From Adiantum capillus-veneris (lineage: Eukaryota; Streptophyta; Polypodiopsida; Polypodiales; Pteridaceae), in the NCBI GenBank assembly GCA_014529385.2, contig CM043944.1, forward strand, positions 173,850,240-173,914,239: a stretch of 64,000 bases of DNA, read 5' to 3'. Shown one piece after another: positions 44,855-55,434 of the stretch. Numbering within the stretch: the stretch's first letter is position 1; each line of letters starts with the position of its first letter. Under the pieces are notes generated by a model. It was not told the DNA's origin and did no database searches. It saw nothing but the letters and a program-made list of their open reading frames with translations. Both the position numbers and the translations under genes were made by a program.

Positions 44855-46895
44855 CCTAGTAATCCATTGAGCCCTGATAATCCCTCTGCCCACAATGGCC
44901 TGCTGCAAAGAATCCGCAATAGTCATACATACCCACCTTGGATCCCTCCAGTTCCAAATGCAGCGGACCAAAACGTCTAATAGCGACCACACATCTGACC
45001 ACACCATCTAATGTGGCTCTCACAAAGATGATGCTCCTGAAGCATAAGAATGTCAATCTCACCACCCACAAGGCATCTCTGAAGCACCTGACGCAACCGA
45101 TCCCTCTGACATTGAAATTGGGGCCCTCCTAATCCTTGCACATTCCATGAGATGATCCTCATGGAGTCAGTGGGAGAAATTAGATGCTGCCACAACAGCC
45201 AACCTTGCTATCTTTGAGGCCAGTTTGGATGGGGAGTAATCCGCATCCGAACGACCTCTAGACAAGCGCAAAAGAAGTGACTGTCCCGCCCAGACCCAAG
45301 CTGAGCGTGTAGCCCGAAGGGCTACATACTCTGTCCAAGAATCCTCATGTACAAATACATAACAAGGAGGGCTCTGAGTGTCAGCAAACAAATGCACCAC
45401 AATGTGCCTGCAACCCACTGTATCTGGAGGTGTCACACTAAACTTGGCAAGAGGCCAAAGTGTCTGCACCAGATTAGTCACCCCTAAGTCCCCTGTGTAG
45501 TGTGAGAACTCAGTAGCCTGAGTCTGGGGCCAGTCAAGAATTGTGTGCCGAGTCCACTCTGTGAGATCCCTACCGCACAGCGGAAAGCAGAAACCCACCG
45601 CTGTGTCCAAAGCCTCAATGCCTCTAGCTGCAAGAAAGAGGACGTGGACTTGAAACCAAGCCTCCTCCAGGTCAAGAGAAGAGTCACCCAGAAACCGTGT
45701 GAAACTGTAGTCGAAGAAGTCCCAGCGTCTGCGAATGTCAAAGCTAGTCAAACCTCTAAGGATTGTTGCAAAAGGAGAAGTTTGCACCAAAAAAGGGGCC
45801 CTGAAGTGGGGCCGTCCCTCTCAAGCCACACAGTTCGTAGTAGCGAAAGCACTACCAAGAGATCGCTTCGCGGCAAACGTGTGTCCAGTCCCCTGCTTTT
45901 GAGGAGTGGTGGAGGGGTTGAGGCCCACCGGGGAGAGAGGAGGGACGGGAGGCAAAGGTGGAGGAGGGGGAGGGGGAGGAGGCGGGGGAGGTGGAGGAAC
46001 TGAAGTGGACGGGGCCTCCTCAAGCGGGTCTTGCTGAAGGGGGTCAAAACGGTTCCCAGTCGAAACCTAGTGCTGCTGAGCTGTAGAAGGTCGGCCACCA
46101 GGGGGAGCAGTGGGGCGAGCCCGCCCTTGTCGGCGGCAGCTAGGCACCTGTTGCCAACCGTCAGCTGTCTAATTGCTGGTCTTAGTCGAGGTACCAGCCT
46201 GTGCGTCCTATGTGTCTGGCTACTGGGCTTGCTCAACCTTGGGAGGCTGCGCATGCGTTGTGGGTCGAGGTCTCCTGCGAGGACATGCCTTTTCTAAATG
46301 GCCCATCTGTCCGCAAATGAAACACCGATGCGGGAGGCCGGGATACTTCACGCTTTGACGGAACCAACCCCCACTCACCCGAGGTAGTAGGATGACCTTC
46401 GGGAGAGTGTGGGTGTTTCGAACCAGAACACGTACTGAGGGGATGCTGGCCGCCTTGGGGAGCTATAGAGGCTACCGTGCGAGGTGTCTCCAGGACAGTC
46501 CCAATCTCTGAGCCTATCCTGGACAAGAGTGGTAGGTACTCCCTCGTCAAACCGGGGAAGCAGACGGAGATGGGAAGGTGTGCCTCCTCTACCAAAACAT
46601 CTGTAGCTGGATCAAAACCATGCCTCCACTGTCGAAAGTGGGCTCAAATTGCTCGGATGGCCAAGGGGCTCATCGCGATGACCTTGGACGCCATCTCGGA
46701 AGTCTCGAACTCTATCTGATAGTAGCCGTGTCCGAGAAACTGAACATCCAAGATCAGTTCGAGGAGGTGGGCAGCGGATGGGCAGGGCAGCGGGCAGGTG
46801 GGGGGTGAGGGCGGGAGAAGGGGAGAGCGCGATGGCAAGCAGGGAGGCGGGGGGGAAGAGCAGTAGCAGCGAGCACTTACGAATCCAATTTCTTA
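44855..46895 (-). mobile_element. LINE-2, upstream part: ORF1 and endonuclease N-terminal half
   Basis: Minus strand from 46895: an ORF1 with DUF4283-like region, CCHC knuckle and proline-rich segment, then a new ORF starting MRIISWNVQGLGGPQ at about 45160 with LRQVLQRCLVGGEIDILMLQ and EHHLCESHIR. The latter is the N-terminus of the APE endonuclease (SWNVxG, LQEH). The sequence resumes at 38484 after Gypsy D with RAQWIT in both halves. The 5' end near 46895 adjoins the middle of an element B LTR. Confidence 0.85.
45167..46840 (-). pseudogene. LINE-2 ORF1 (DUF4283-like, CCHC knuckle, proline-rich)
   Basis: Near 46740-46645 the minus strand reads LDVQFLGHGYYQIEFETSEM and KVIAMSPLAIR, a DUF4283-type fold found in plant LINE and Gypsy gag-like proteins. 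HRCFICGQMGHLEKACPRR at about 46340-46283 is a CCHC knuckle. A proline-rich part (46050-45920) follows, and the open frame 45790-45167 (207 aa, MVQTSPFATILRGLTSFDI...) completes ORF1 just before the endonuclease ORF. It would bind LINE RNA. Frame changes occur near the knuckle, so the full ORF is not intact. The C-terminal 207-aa part has no domain I recognise. Confidence 0.72.
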
Positions 46896-47239
46896 CTTTG
46901 TCAGTACCAGCGTTTTTGCAGCCTTGCATCAGCGTTTTTCAGCCAGCATTCAGCCCTCCCCTCGCCGTCGGTTTCAGCCCTTCGCCTCATCACCGATTCA
47001 GCCCTCAGCCATTAGCAGCACCAGTTTCAGCCATCGCCACTCTCGGTGATGGCAGATCAGCCCACAGCCTCGTCGTCGACCCCGCAATACCAAGTACCAA
47101 GTACCCGCAATACCCTTTAGTATCTCAGTACTACCAAGCATCTGCATCAAAAAGTACCCATTAGCATCTCAACATCTCAGCATTTAGTCATTGTATCAGC
47201 ATTTGTGCAAGTAATAAAGCAAGTACTTGCTCTGGCAAG
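46896..47239 (+). repeat. Element B 5' LTR, segment 1 (interrupted by element C)
   Basis: Matches 55765-56104 of the intact B LTR: CCTTGCATCAGCGTTTTTCA, CATCACCGATTCAGCCCTCA and AATAAAGCAAGTACTTGCT are shared. The first third of the LTR is missing where it meets LINE-2. It stops at GGCAAG, where element C begins. Confidence 0.9.
47235..47239. repeat. Target duplication of element C, left copy (GCAAG)
   Basis: GCAAG before TGTCACAAGACG; repeated at 52533-52537 after the other end of C. Confidence 0.93.
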
Positions 47240-47320
47240 TGTCACAAGACGAGCACCACATACCAATAGAAAAGAACAGACTTTTAACACTTCAATAACA
47301 ATTGAATTGAAAGAGAGAGA

Positions 47321-48335
47321 AAATGAAATGGAATGAAATGTTATATTAACGTCTTCAAAAGGCCAAAATGACCTATGAGACCAAAGCGTTACAATGTGGT
47401 GAATCTGATACAAAGTCAGAGTAACAAAATGAAATGACAAATGATAAAATAAAAGTACTATGGGATCCTAAATTGGTAGGTATGAACTAAGCAGCTAGCT
47501 GGGATAGCTAAATCACAAGTCACAAGAAATCCTGCATCGGTCGCTGGCGGATCTCATCAATCTCCTCCATGGACAGTAGTCTGATCGGGCGTCGTGCATG
47601 TTGGGCCAAAGTGATCCGAATCCTCTGATGTAGCCTCCGTCGATGCTGTGTAGTCCTCCGCAGTCGTGGGCGTCTGGATCTCCCCAGCTCAGTCGCTCGA
47701 TCGATCAATGTGCCTCTGGTGTGAGGCGACAAGATCTGCTGTGGTAGTAGCTTTTCTGGGTGTCCAGTGTCTGCTCTAAAGAAGTCTGTGACGTGTCTCT
47801 GAGACTGGCTAGCCTCTCCTCTCATCAGGGTCTCTCTGTGTCTGCGCAGCTCGATCAGGAACAAACCCAGGCATCTCTGATCCTCTTGCCTCATGACTCT
47901 GGAGAGTGGTCCAAAGCCCTCTCTGAACAAGCAGTGGAAGCGGCCTCGTATCTCGTAGTAGACAGGGTAGTGGCATGTGTAGTGTAACTCTGTCTCAGGC
48001 GCCGTGTCACATAGGGTGCATGTCCTGGCCTCTGCTGGCACTCCGTTGTATCTCCCGGTCTCGATCCTTAGCTGGTGTGAGGATGTGCGTGGCACACCGT
48101 ATCCCATGAGACAGGTGGGTGTCCATGTATCTTGGCCTCGTCACAAAACTGTCCGCTGTAAGCTGGGGAAGATGCTCTTTGTAGAAAGCCATCTTCGTGC
48201 CCAGCTCCTGTGCTGTCTGTATCCATGTCCTCCTGGTGTCTAGCTGAATCAGGTCCTGGCGGATGAGCCTGGTGGTCTCGGACTGTGTAAGAGTCAGAGA
48301 GGGTGCATCCAGTGAGTACTAGAAGGGGGGCAATT

Positions 48336-48337
<2 letters not shown>
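47321..48337 (-). mobile_element. LINE-3 3' end, inserted in a (GA)n tract
   Basis: 5'-truncated LINE fragment. On the minus strand a coding part reads LRIETGRYNGVPAEARTC and CDTAPETELHYTCHYPVYYE, the Cys/His-rich C-terminal domain of LINE ORF2, then LGLFLIELRRHRETLM and a C-terminal frame ending at about 47520. The 3' non-coding tail ends GTTAATATAACATTTCATT followed by TC repeats. A second copy with the same 3' end is at 62545-62896, also flanked by GA on both sides. Confidence 0.85.
47520..48200 (-). pseudogene. LINE-3 ORF2 C-terminal domain
   Basis: From 48192 the minus strand reads MAFYKEHLPQLTADSFVTRP and RYMDTHLSHGIRCA; after a shift the 195-codon frame 48107-47520 has SHQLRIETGRYNGVP, TCTLCDTAPETELHYTCHYP and HCLFREGFGPLSRVM. 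Cys-x2-Cys with later His residues resembles the zinc-binding domain behind the RT of LINEs, important for 3' end processing in target-primed reverse transcription. RT and endonuclease are absent (5' truncation). The last ~60 residues are very Arg-rich. Confidence 0.7.

Positions 48338-48408
<71 letters not shown>
48338..48408. repeat. (GA)n tract at the 5' edge of LINE-3
   Basis: GA run of ~70 bp continuing the element C LTR microsatellite beyond the LINE-3 insertion. Confidence 0.95.
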
Positions 48409-49018
48409 GCGACACGGAGTGGCGGAATTCCACCCCAGAGAGTATTGGCCCCAAACCTTGGCGCCCCTTTCGGTATTTCTTTATATTGCATCAACACAGT
48501 ACAAGCTGGTACTCCAGACTCTGCACCTTCGCCAAGAAGCATACTAGAGAATGAGCCCTAACCTCATATTTAAAGGCCCTTGGCCTAAAAAGCAATTACA
48601 ATGAAAAGCCTTCAAACTCAAAAGCATTTGGCCCAAAAGCAAAGCTCAAAAGCTGTCAACGAAAAATCCGGAATTCCGTACAGCATGCCACGTCAACAGT
48701 CAGCGCAAAACACGGAAATCCGTACAACATGCCATGTCATTTGTCAGCGTGATTTTTGGAAATCTGCCACGTCATCATCCACATCGCGATTTCTTGTGTG
48801 TGTGTGTCTTGCTTTATTTGAATTCTTTATGTCACTTGGGGCCCCATCGCGATTTCTTGTGTGTGTGTGTGTCCTGCTTTATTATGTCACTTGGGTCCCC
48901 ATAAGTTGGTAGGACTTCTTCTTCTGTTACTTGTTCTTCTTAGGGTTTATGCCCCTCGGCCAGCATCTGTAAATTGGCTCCATTCTTCAAGGCTTTGACA
49001 CGTCAGCAATTTGTTACA

Positions 49019-49036
49019 TCTCCCCTTCTTGAAAGA
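49019..49036 (-). promoter_or_regulatory. Element C polypurine tract
   Basis: On the minus strand CTTTCAAGAAGGGGAGA abuts the 3' LTR. Confidence 0.8.
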
Positions 49037-49157
49037 GAGTAATCGTCCGTGATTACAGCATATCTGCAAAAAAACTCAAGTTAGCTCAAAAAATTTCCGA
49101 GGGTCATTCCGAGGAACATTCCGAGGGACAATCAGTTTGCTCTTTTTGTTAAGGAGT

Positions 49158-49250
49158 TAGCTTCTCCTTTCGGCTATTTTGATCAAGGTGTTAGCTTCTC
49201 CTTTCGGCTCTTTTGATCAAGGACTTAGCTTCTCCTCTCGTCCAGATCGG
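49158..49250. repeat. ~40-bp tandem repeat in element C
   Basis: TTAGCTTCTCCTTTCGGCT with TTTTGATCAAGG spacers occurs about 2.3 times. Confidence 0.9.
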
Positions 49251-49557
49251 AACTCTTGATATTCTGGCGTAGTAAAATTAGCCATCACACCCAGACCGTA
49301 CTGATCTTCCACGGGTGTCTTGATGCACTAAAATTACATACCTTGGCAATCTCATCGAATTAGGAATATTCAGTAATTGGCACATCACAATGCAACACAA
49401 ATGCTTACATATGCATGTTACAAGACACAACAAACAACGCCGTTGAGCACTCCCCCAAGACAAACGGTCTGCGGTATGAAGCTACTCAACGGCTACCTCG
49501 TCACTCCCCCCGCAACTAACCTAAAAAGGTCCGGGCCATGAGCTCAGAGGACTGTAT

Positions 49558-49705
49558 AACCAAACGCTCCCCAGACCGCAGTCTGCGTTGCTTGGAGGTT
49601 CAAGCATACAACCAAACGCTCCCCAGGCATCGGCCTGTGTCGTTCGGAGGTTTTCTAGCATACAACAGAACTCTCCGCAGGCATCGGCCTGCCGAGGTTG
49701 AAACA
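49558..49705. repeat. ~63-bp tandem repeat in element C
   Basis: AACCAAACGCTCCCCAG...GGAGGTT...AGCATACAAC occurs about 2.3 times with ~15% difference; the inner part CAGGCATCGGCCTG is palindromic. Confidence 0.85.
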
Positions 49706-49909
49706 ATACCAAAACAATTTTTCTCACTTCTCCACCCGTGAGTAAAATCACCAATCATTGAAAGCAGTATTTAAATCCAGAGTCAAACTATTCAAACAGA
49801 CACCAAGACAGCTTTAAAACAGATAGCATCCATTTCAAACAAATTTCAAACAATACTTTCTCAAACAATGTTCAAAAGTATCTAACTAGAAAACAGCTAG
49901 AGAGGTCAT

Positions 49910-50487
49910 TCAGGGTTTTGTTCGGACAATCGAACTTTGAGGACAACGGGCTTGCCCTTCTGTATCAGTGATCACGGTGATGGTTCGGTTTCGGACCTGG
50001 AGAGTTGCATCATTCTTGTCGTGCCAGGGCATGCCCAAGAGAACGTTGCAATTGCCCAACTTCATAATGTGAAAATCGGCTTTTCCATGATAATCTTGTA
50101 TAGTCACTGGAAGTGCACCAATGAGCGGTACCACTTCTGAGTTTGCCCCGTGGCTAGCTCAGCTTCAATTTCTCCACCCTCTGCATCATAATCAAAGTGC
50201 ATCTGCTTCAAGAATTCTGGATGGATGAAGTTCTCCATAGCTCCGGGGTCAAAGAAAATAAGGGCTTTCAAGCCGTTGACTTTTCCATAAGCTCTGCATA
50301 ATTCATTAAAACTCTCGAGGTATATACTATAAATATCGGGTACTAGTCCAATAGCAGGTCTAGCCTTCCTGGCCGGAGGTGGCCCCGGGGATCTGTTTGA
50401 CGTGGGAGCAGAAGGTTGCACTGAGGACGTTGAAGCTCGCTCAGGACATGTATTGAACGTATCCCTGTTTGGAAACATTCGAAGCAT
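49910..50487 (-). pseudogene. Element C protease
   Basis: The frame 50487-50104 contains VNGLKALIFFDPGAMENFI, a retropepsin active-site block in which the usual D-S/T-G-A reads DPGA, so catalysis is doubtful. After a shift, PLIGALPVTIQDYHGKADFH and LGNCNVLLGMPWHDKND (50134-49910) give the flap and the ILGMPW block that follows. It would release mature gag. No polymerase follows, only non-coding repeats up to the LTR. Confidence 0.82.
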
Positions 50488-51513
50488 CGGCCTTCTTGTA
50501 ACAAGGCGTCTTGTTGACGTTGTGTCAGACGTGGCCGTTGAGGTTGGTTTTCAGGGGATTCCTGAGGATTTGTTCGTTGTTGTTGGGAGTTCTGGTTAGT
50601 GGCCGGAGGTTCTTCTATGGTAAACTCTTGTAACTTTCCTTTCATGAGCTTGTAGTTGACCGCGGCTTGGTCCATAAGCTCTTGCATGGTAGAGACTTGC
50701 TTGGAGAGACAATATTCTTGCAATGGTGATGGTAGTCCAATGGTGTAGCGCTCACATTGGTCCTCCAAGGGAATGAACTTAAAGAAGGACACTGGAAGGG
50801 TACACGTCGAGGAACCTTTGGTTATAGTCGTCCATGGTTTCGGTGGCAAGCATTTTCAGGCCCCACTCTGCCAAAATCTGGACTTCAAACATCGAAGTCA
50901 TGTAACTACGTGCAAAAACTGTCTTGAAAGCTTGCTAGGTCCTTGGAGCATGCTGTTGTGTCGCGATTGAACTCCACCATTGCAGAGCATTATCTTTAAG
51001 AAATCTCGCTGCTCGAGAAATCTTGGATTCTTTTGTATAGTTCCCCAAAGCATAGATGTTGTCGAATTGCTGTAGGAACTGCAATGCTTTCTTGCGATCT
51101 TTCACCCCGGAAAAAGTGAAAAATTTGACTGTCGTGCCACCATCTTTGAAATCTTTGGGTTGGTTAGGCTCATATCCCGGGTATGGATAAGAAGGGTATC
51201 CATATGGGCTCCAACCATTGTAGCCTGGTGGCGGTGGTGGTGGAGGTAATGGCGGTAGCAAAGGCGGTTGCATTGGATCAGGGTCAGATGGCTGCACCAT
51301 ATTCTTGAAGACTCCCCCGATCGGAACAGACGGTTGGGTAGGTTGCCGGTTGGAAGCTCTCGTACTTTCTGGTGTCGGAGGAGGAGGTACCACTTGGGGC
51401 ATCAAAGGGGGTAACATGTAGCTCAAAAATTGTTGAAAACTTTGCAGCATCGGAAGATTCTGCTGAGGATGCCGTGAAAGAATGTCGTGAAGCTCGTTGA
51501 GCAAAAACTGCAA
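50343..51513 (-). pseudogene. Element C gag
   Basis: The 192-codon frame from 51513 (MQFLLNELHDILSRHPQQNL) has a proline-rich segment (PPLPPPPPPPGYNGW), a YPSYPYPGYEPNQPK stretch, then the gag domain KFFTFSGVKDRKKALQFLQQ and ARFLKDNALQWWSSI. After a frameshift the capsid part continues with LPSPLQEYCLSKQVSTMQEL (50849 onward) and a defective knuckle GRCFECFQTG. Gag would assemble particles, perhaps with a helper's enzymes. Two frame breaks are present. Confidence 0.85.
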
Positions 51514-51571
51514 TTATTCTGTTGAATCCGTGAATTCCAAGTCTTGGGTCCTTTATGGCTTATGCCCTGTA

Positions 51572-51650
51572 AGACACAACGATTAAGACGGGAGCGCGCC
51601 CGATGCGCGATGAAGTAAGGGTGGGAGTGGCTGATAAGTCCGGGGTTTGT
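51572..51650 (-). promoter_or_regulatory. Element C leader block shared with element B
   Basis: On the minus strand CGGACTTATCAGCCACTCCC continues to CATCGCGCATCGGGCGCGCT and CCCGTCTTAATCG. Element B has the same block at about 54964-55040 on the plus strand with a few differences. It lies between primer site and gag, where retroelement packaging signals usually are. Confidence 0.75.
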
Positions 51651-51707
51651 CTGCTTTGTCTGCTCTTTTGTAGGACCGGTATGCTTTCAGAAAAGCACAC
51701 GCCTGAT

Positions 51708-51719
51708 GCTCTGATACCA
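51708..51719 (-). promoter_or_regulatory. Element C primer binding site
   Basis: TGGTATCAGAGC on the minus strand right after the 5' LTR; tRNA-iMet type. Confidence 0.93.
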
Positions 51720-51720
51720 T

Positions 51721-52532
<812 letters not shown>

Positions 52533-52650
52533 GCAAGGGGGCCTTTGAGGGTGATTCGGACCTGACATGCCGTGTCGTCTCTCTCTCTCTCTCTCTGTGC
52601 GTCTCTCTCATTCATTGTTTTCAGTTTGAGTTTCTCCTTCAAGTGAAGTA
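52533..52650 (+). repeat. Element B 5' LTR, segment 2
   Basis: GCAAGGGGGCCTTTGAGGGT through CCTTCAAGTGAAGTA matches 56100-56213 of the B 3' LTR. It begins with the GCAAG duplication of C and ends where the next insertion begins. Confidence 0.9.
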
Positions 52651-52667
52651 AGGCTGGGTTCAGGACT

Positions 52668-53779
52668 TGTCACGTGACACATCCCAACCCTATGTGTCCG
52701 TGGACAAGCTACACCACAGCAGGGTTCAGTCAGTCCGATCAAGTTAGATTAGCAGTGATCTGGCACTTTTGTGAGTCTATTCGTAGACCGTGCATGCCCA
52801 GTCACTTAGCATAGATGCATATCCTCCGGTTGCACACAGCATGACCATCGGAATTCCCATCAGAATCCATTAGCATCAGTTAGGGGAATTTTTGAGTGCA
52901 TTTAGCCTATTTTCCTATTTATTGGGATTTTCACTTATTATTTTTAAGTGACTTTCCTACAAAAGTAGGTAGGGCAATTTTGCTAAGTTAATATATAAGC
53001 AAACCCAAGTTAGCACTTTCTGGCAGAAGAGGCAGCAAGAGCACCTTGCTCAACAGGCAACTTCTCAGCAAGACCAACCCCCGCGACTACTTTGGCGTTT
53101 TTCTCCACAGAAGACCTAGCGTTTTTGCATCAGATTAGCCTTGGCGATTTGTGCACAGCAGATCAGCCCCGGCGTCATCACGACACAGCAGATCAGCCTA
53201 GCGTTTTTGCATTTGCAGAACCCCGGCGACAGAAGGACCAATTTCAGTCCCTTGCGTTTTTGGATTTCAGCAGCAAATTAAGACCAGCATTATTCACCTA
53301 AAGTGTAGCAGATTCAGCCCGTAAAGACCATCAGTTTTCAGCCCTAAGAAACCTCATTTTTTAGCCAAGAAAACGCAGCCAAAATAGTCATTTTCAGCCA
53401 CCAAAACAGTCCCGAAATTCAGCGATTAGAAGAACTCAGATTTGAGCCATCAAGTCGCCGTCGTCATCGGCATAGTCCCATTGCATCAGTCCATTGCATT
53501 CGCATTGTACACCTTTGTGCAATCAAGTTAGACCACTCTCGCCGACGAGAGTGGGGCCTTCGGAGGAGGGTTTTACAACCTCTCGGTGTCGTATCTCTTC
53601 TCTCTCCTTCTCTCAGTCTCATTCACTTGCACGCACAATATCCACTCACTTTGTTCGTGATCATAGCACTCTCCATAAACACGGAAAGCTCTCTCTTTCC
53701 CTAAAGAACTAAAGGAACCTTGAGCAATAAAGATCACTAATCTTGAGAAAATACAACATTCATTCCGCTGCACCTTACA
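52668..53779 (+). repeat. Element A LTR (plus strand)
   Basis: TGTCACGTGACACATCCCAA through GCTGCACCTTACA. Reverse complements of this LTR are at 56441-57643 and 59787-60978. A TATA-like ATATATAAGC lies at 52991-53000. Confidence 0.92.
52991..53000 (+). promoter_or_regulatory. TATA-like box in element A LTR
   Basis: ATATATAAGC about 320 bp into the LTR, upstream of CAGCAAGAGCACC. Conserved in the minus-strand copies as GC(T/A)TATATAC. Confidence 0.5.
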
Positions 53780-53780
53780 T

Positions 53781-53792
53781 TGGTATCAGAGC
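53781..53792 (+). promoter_or_regulatory. Element A (+) primer binding site
   Basis: TGGTATCAGAGC one base after the LTR end; perfect tRNA-iMet type. Confidence 0.93.
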
Positions 53793-54119
53793 TTTGGAAG
53801 TGTTCTGCATTACTCAAGGGAAGAACCACAATAATTTTTTTGCTTGTTGCGATCGCACGAACCCAAGTTTACTTGGGTGTGGCGATTCCTAATCGTGTTT
53901 TGTTGAAGAGTGACAGGAATCCCAAGAAAGAAGGGCTTGTCCAGCCTCCCCTTGTGTCTCTTTTCACTCATTGAGAGCGGACCGTGCACTTAGCGGCCGG
54001 CCAATCGACGTGAGGTGGGAAAAAGCAACCTTGGGTGAGCGCAAGGCCGCCAAGGGGTGCGCCCGCAAAAAAGGGTAGAACTCGGGTGAAGAGAAGATCC
54101 TTCTCCAACGTGATTTGCA

Positions 54120-54290
54120 AGCGAAAGAAAACCTCAAGAACCCCAAGAACCCAAGACCCTCAAGAACCCAAGATTCTCACGAATCAAGGACCTCAAGAAC
54201 CCCAAGACCCTTAAGAACCCAAGTTCCTTGCGAACTTAAGAACCCAAGACCCCCAAGAACCCACAAGAACCCACGACTTCAAAATGATCA
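54120..54290 (+). repeat. CCAAGAACC minisatellite in element A
   Basis: Irregular tandem units of AAGAACCC(A)/CAAGACCC spanning about 165 bp. The minus-strand copy has the same array at about 59300-59440. Confidence 0.9.
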
Positions 54291-54763
54291 TCACTCAAAG
54301 CGGAATGGATACTTCGCTTGGAGGTGATGAGCATGAGAGAGGCGAAGAAGAATTTTCCCCACCAAGAGGTTTTTCCGACCCTTCCCCATCTACGACAACG
54401 ATTGCACTAACTCCAATGTAAGGTGCAGCATGGCTTTTGCTGGGCTGGACCAATAGAACAACTTGCCTTTTGAGCTGCGATTCAGACTGCGCACGGAGTG
54501 GCTGCCCACATTCCGAGGTGGCGTGCTGAGCTGTGCCCAAGTGATGGCGAGGGTGTTCCGGGCTGGAAGGCCGCCCATGGTTGAGAGACTCCCTTCTCAA
54601 CCAATTGGGTGGAGAGAAAACCTGACACACCTTACCTTTTTGTCAGAGAGCCCACCCTTAGCAAGCTATGATGTGTGAACAAGCTTGCAGACGTGCGCAG
54701 TGTCTCAGGGAATTCCAAGTGGAAAAGGGAGAAGGAACCCTTGCTCAGTCTGAATGCAGCCTA

Positions 54764-54833
54764 AAGTAACCTTGTGTTTGTGTTGAGTACTAGATCCGAG
54801 CTAAATCCTTAAACAGTTCTGCTGCACCTGACA
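54764..54833 (+). repeat. Element B 5' LTR, segment 3 (end)
   Basis: AAGTAACCTTGTGTTTGTGT through GCTGCACCTGACA matches the last 70 bp of the B 3' LTR (56214-56284). Confidence 0.9.
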
Positions 54834-54834
54834 T

Positions 54835-54846
54835 TGGTATCAGAGC
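54835..54846 (+). promoter_or_regulatory. Element B primer binding site
   Basis: TGGTATCAGAGC one base after the 5' LTR end. Confidence 0.93.
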
Positions 54847-55434
54847 TCTATGCGTGCTTCGGCTTCGCGAACTCAAGGGAAGAACCACCAAGAACGCAAG
54901 CGGAACCAAGAACTCAAAGAACCTCGCTCAAATTTTTTTCTTGAAAGATTCTTTGTGCCTTGATCTCGGACTTATTTGCCACTCTCCCCCTTAGTCCATC
55001 GCGCATCGGGCGCGCTCCCGTCTTCATCGCTATGTTTGTGAACGAAGATTGGTATCGGATACACGAAAATCTAGATCTTGGGTACCAAGATCTACTTGCC
55101 TCCTATGTGGATATAGGAGGAGTTGGAGAAAGGATCCCTAATCCTTTTCTGCGTTTGCATTCGCATGTAGCGTGCATCCACTGACTATTTGAGTGGTCAT
55201 ACTTGCTTGCAAGGCAAAGTCAGCATCAAGGCTGGTATTCTGCGACAGTAGTAAGGCTACCTAGCAACTCATGTGGTCGGTGGTTACATCGTAGCAATAC
55301 CTACATCCGCAACACCCACAAGTTTGGAGGAGTTTCCATCGGTTTATACATTCACAAGCATCATAAGCATTCAGCATCAAAAGTACAGAAAGGTAGAAGT
55401 TTGGCGGTTGTGCCTCACCTTTAACAGGGGGGGA
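54847..55434 (+). mobile_element. Element B interior (~600 bp, non-autonomous)
   Basis: Between primer site and 3' LTR there are only ~590 bp: a leader with the block shared with element C (about 54964-55040), one short frame from 55032 (MFVNEDWYRIHENLDLGYQD, 50 codons) and the purine tract AACAGGGGGGGA (55425-55434). No gag, protease or polymerase is present. LTRs of ~850 bp with a tiny interior make it TRIM/LARD-like. The short frame has no recognised domain. Confidence 0.82.

Larger units (their letters stand above)
47240..49018 (-). repeat. Element C 3' LTR, carrying a LINE-3 insertion
   Basis: 47240-47320 and 48338-49018 together match 51721-52532. The LINE-3 piece (47321-48337) sits in the (GA)n part. 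Confidence 0.92.
52651..54763 (+). mobile_element. Element A, truncated plus-strand copy, inserted in B's LTR
   Basis: Interrupts the B LTR between GTGAAGTA and AAGTAACC. It contains a 1112-bp A-type LTR (52668-53779), a primer site, about 630 bp of A interior (to ~54412), then 350 bp of unrelated sequence. The outer ends AGGCTGGGTTCAG and (reverse complement) AGGCTGCATTCAG form an imperfect inverted repeat, so the unit moved in may be a terminal-inverted-repeat element that carries a piece of A. Element A's 3' half and 3' LTR are absent. Confidence 0.7.

Noticed and set aside
45545-46003. Plus-strand 152-aa Arg-rich ORF
   Set aside because: Antisense to LINE-2 ORF1; Arg-richness comes from the complement of the proline-rich segment.
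54439-54678. ORF MPFELRFRLRTEW... as a gene
   Set aside because: Short, no recognised domain, lies in the tail of the A-containing insertion; similar open length is expected by chance in GC-richer sequence.
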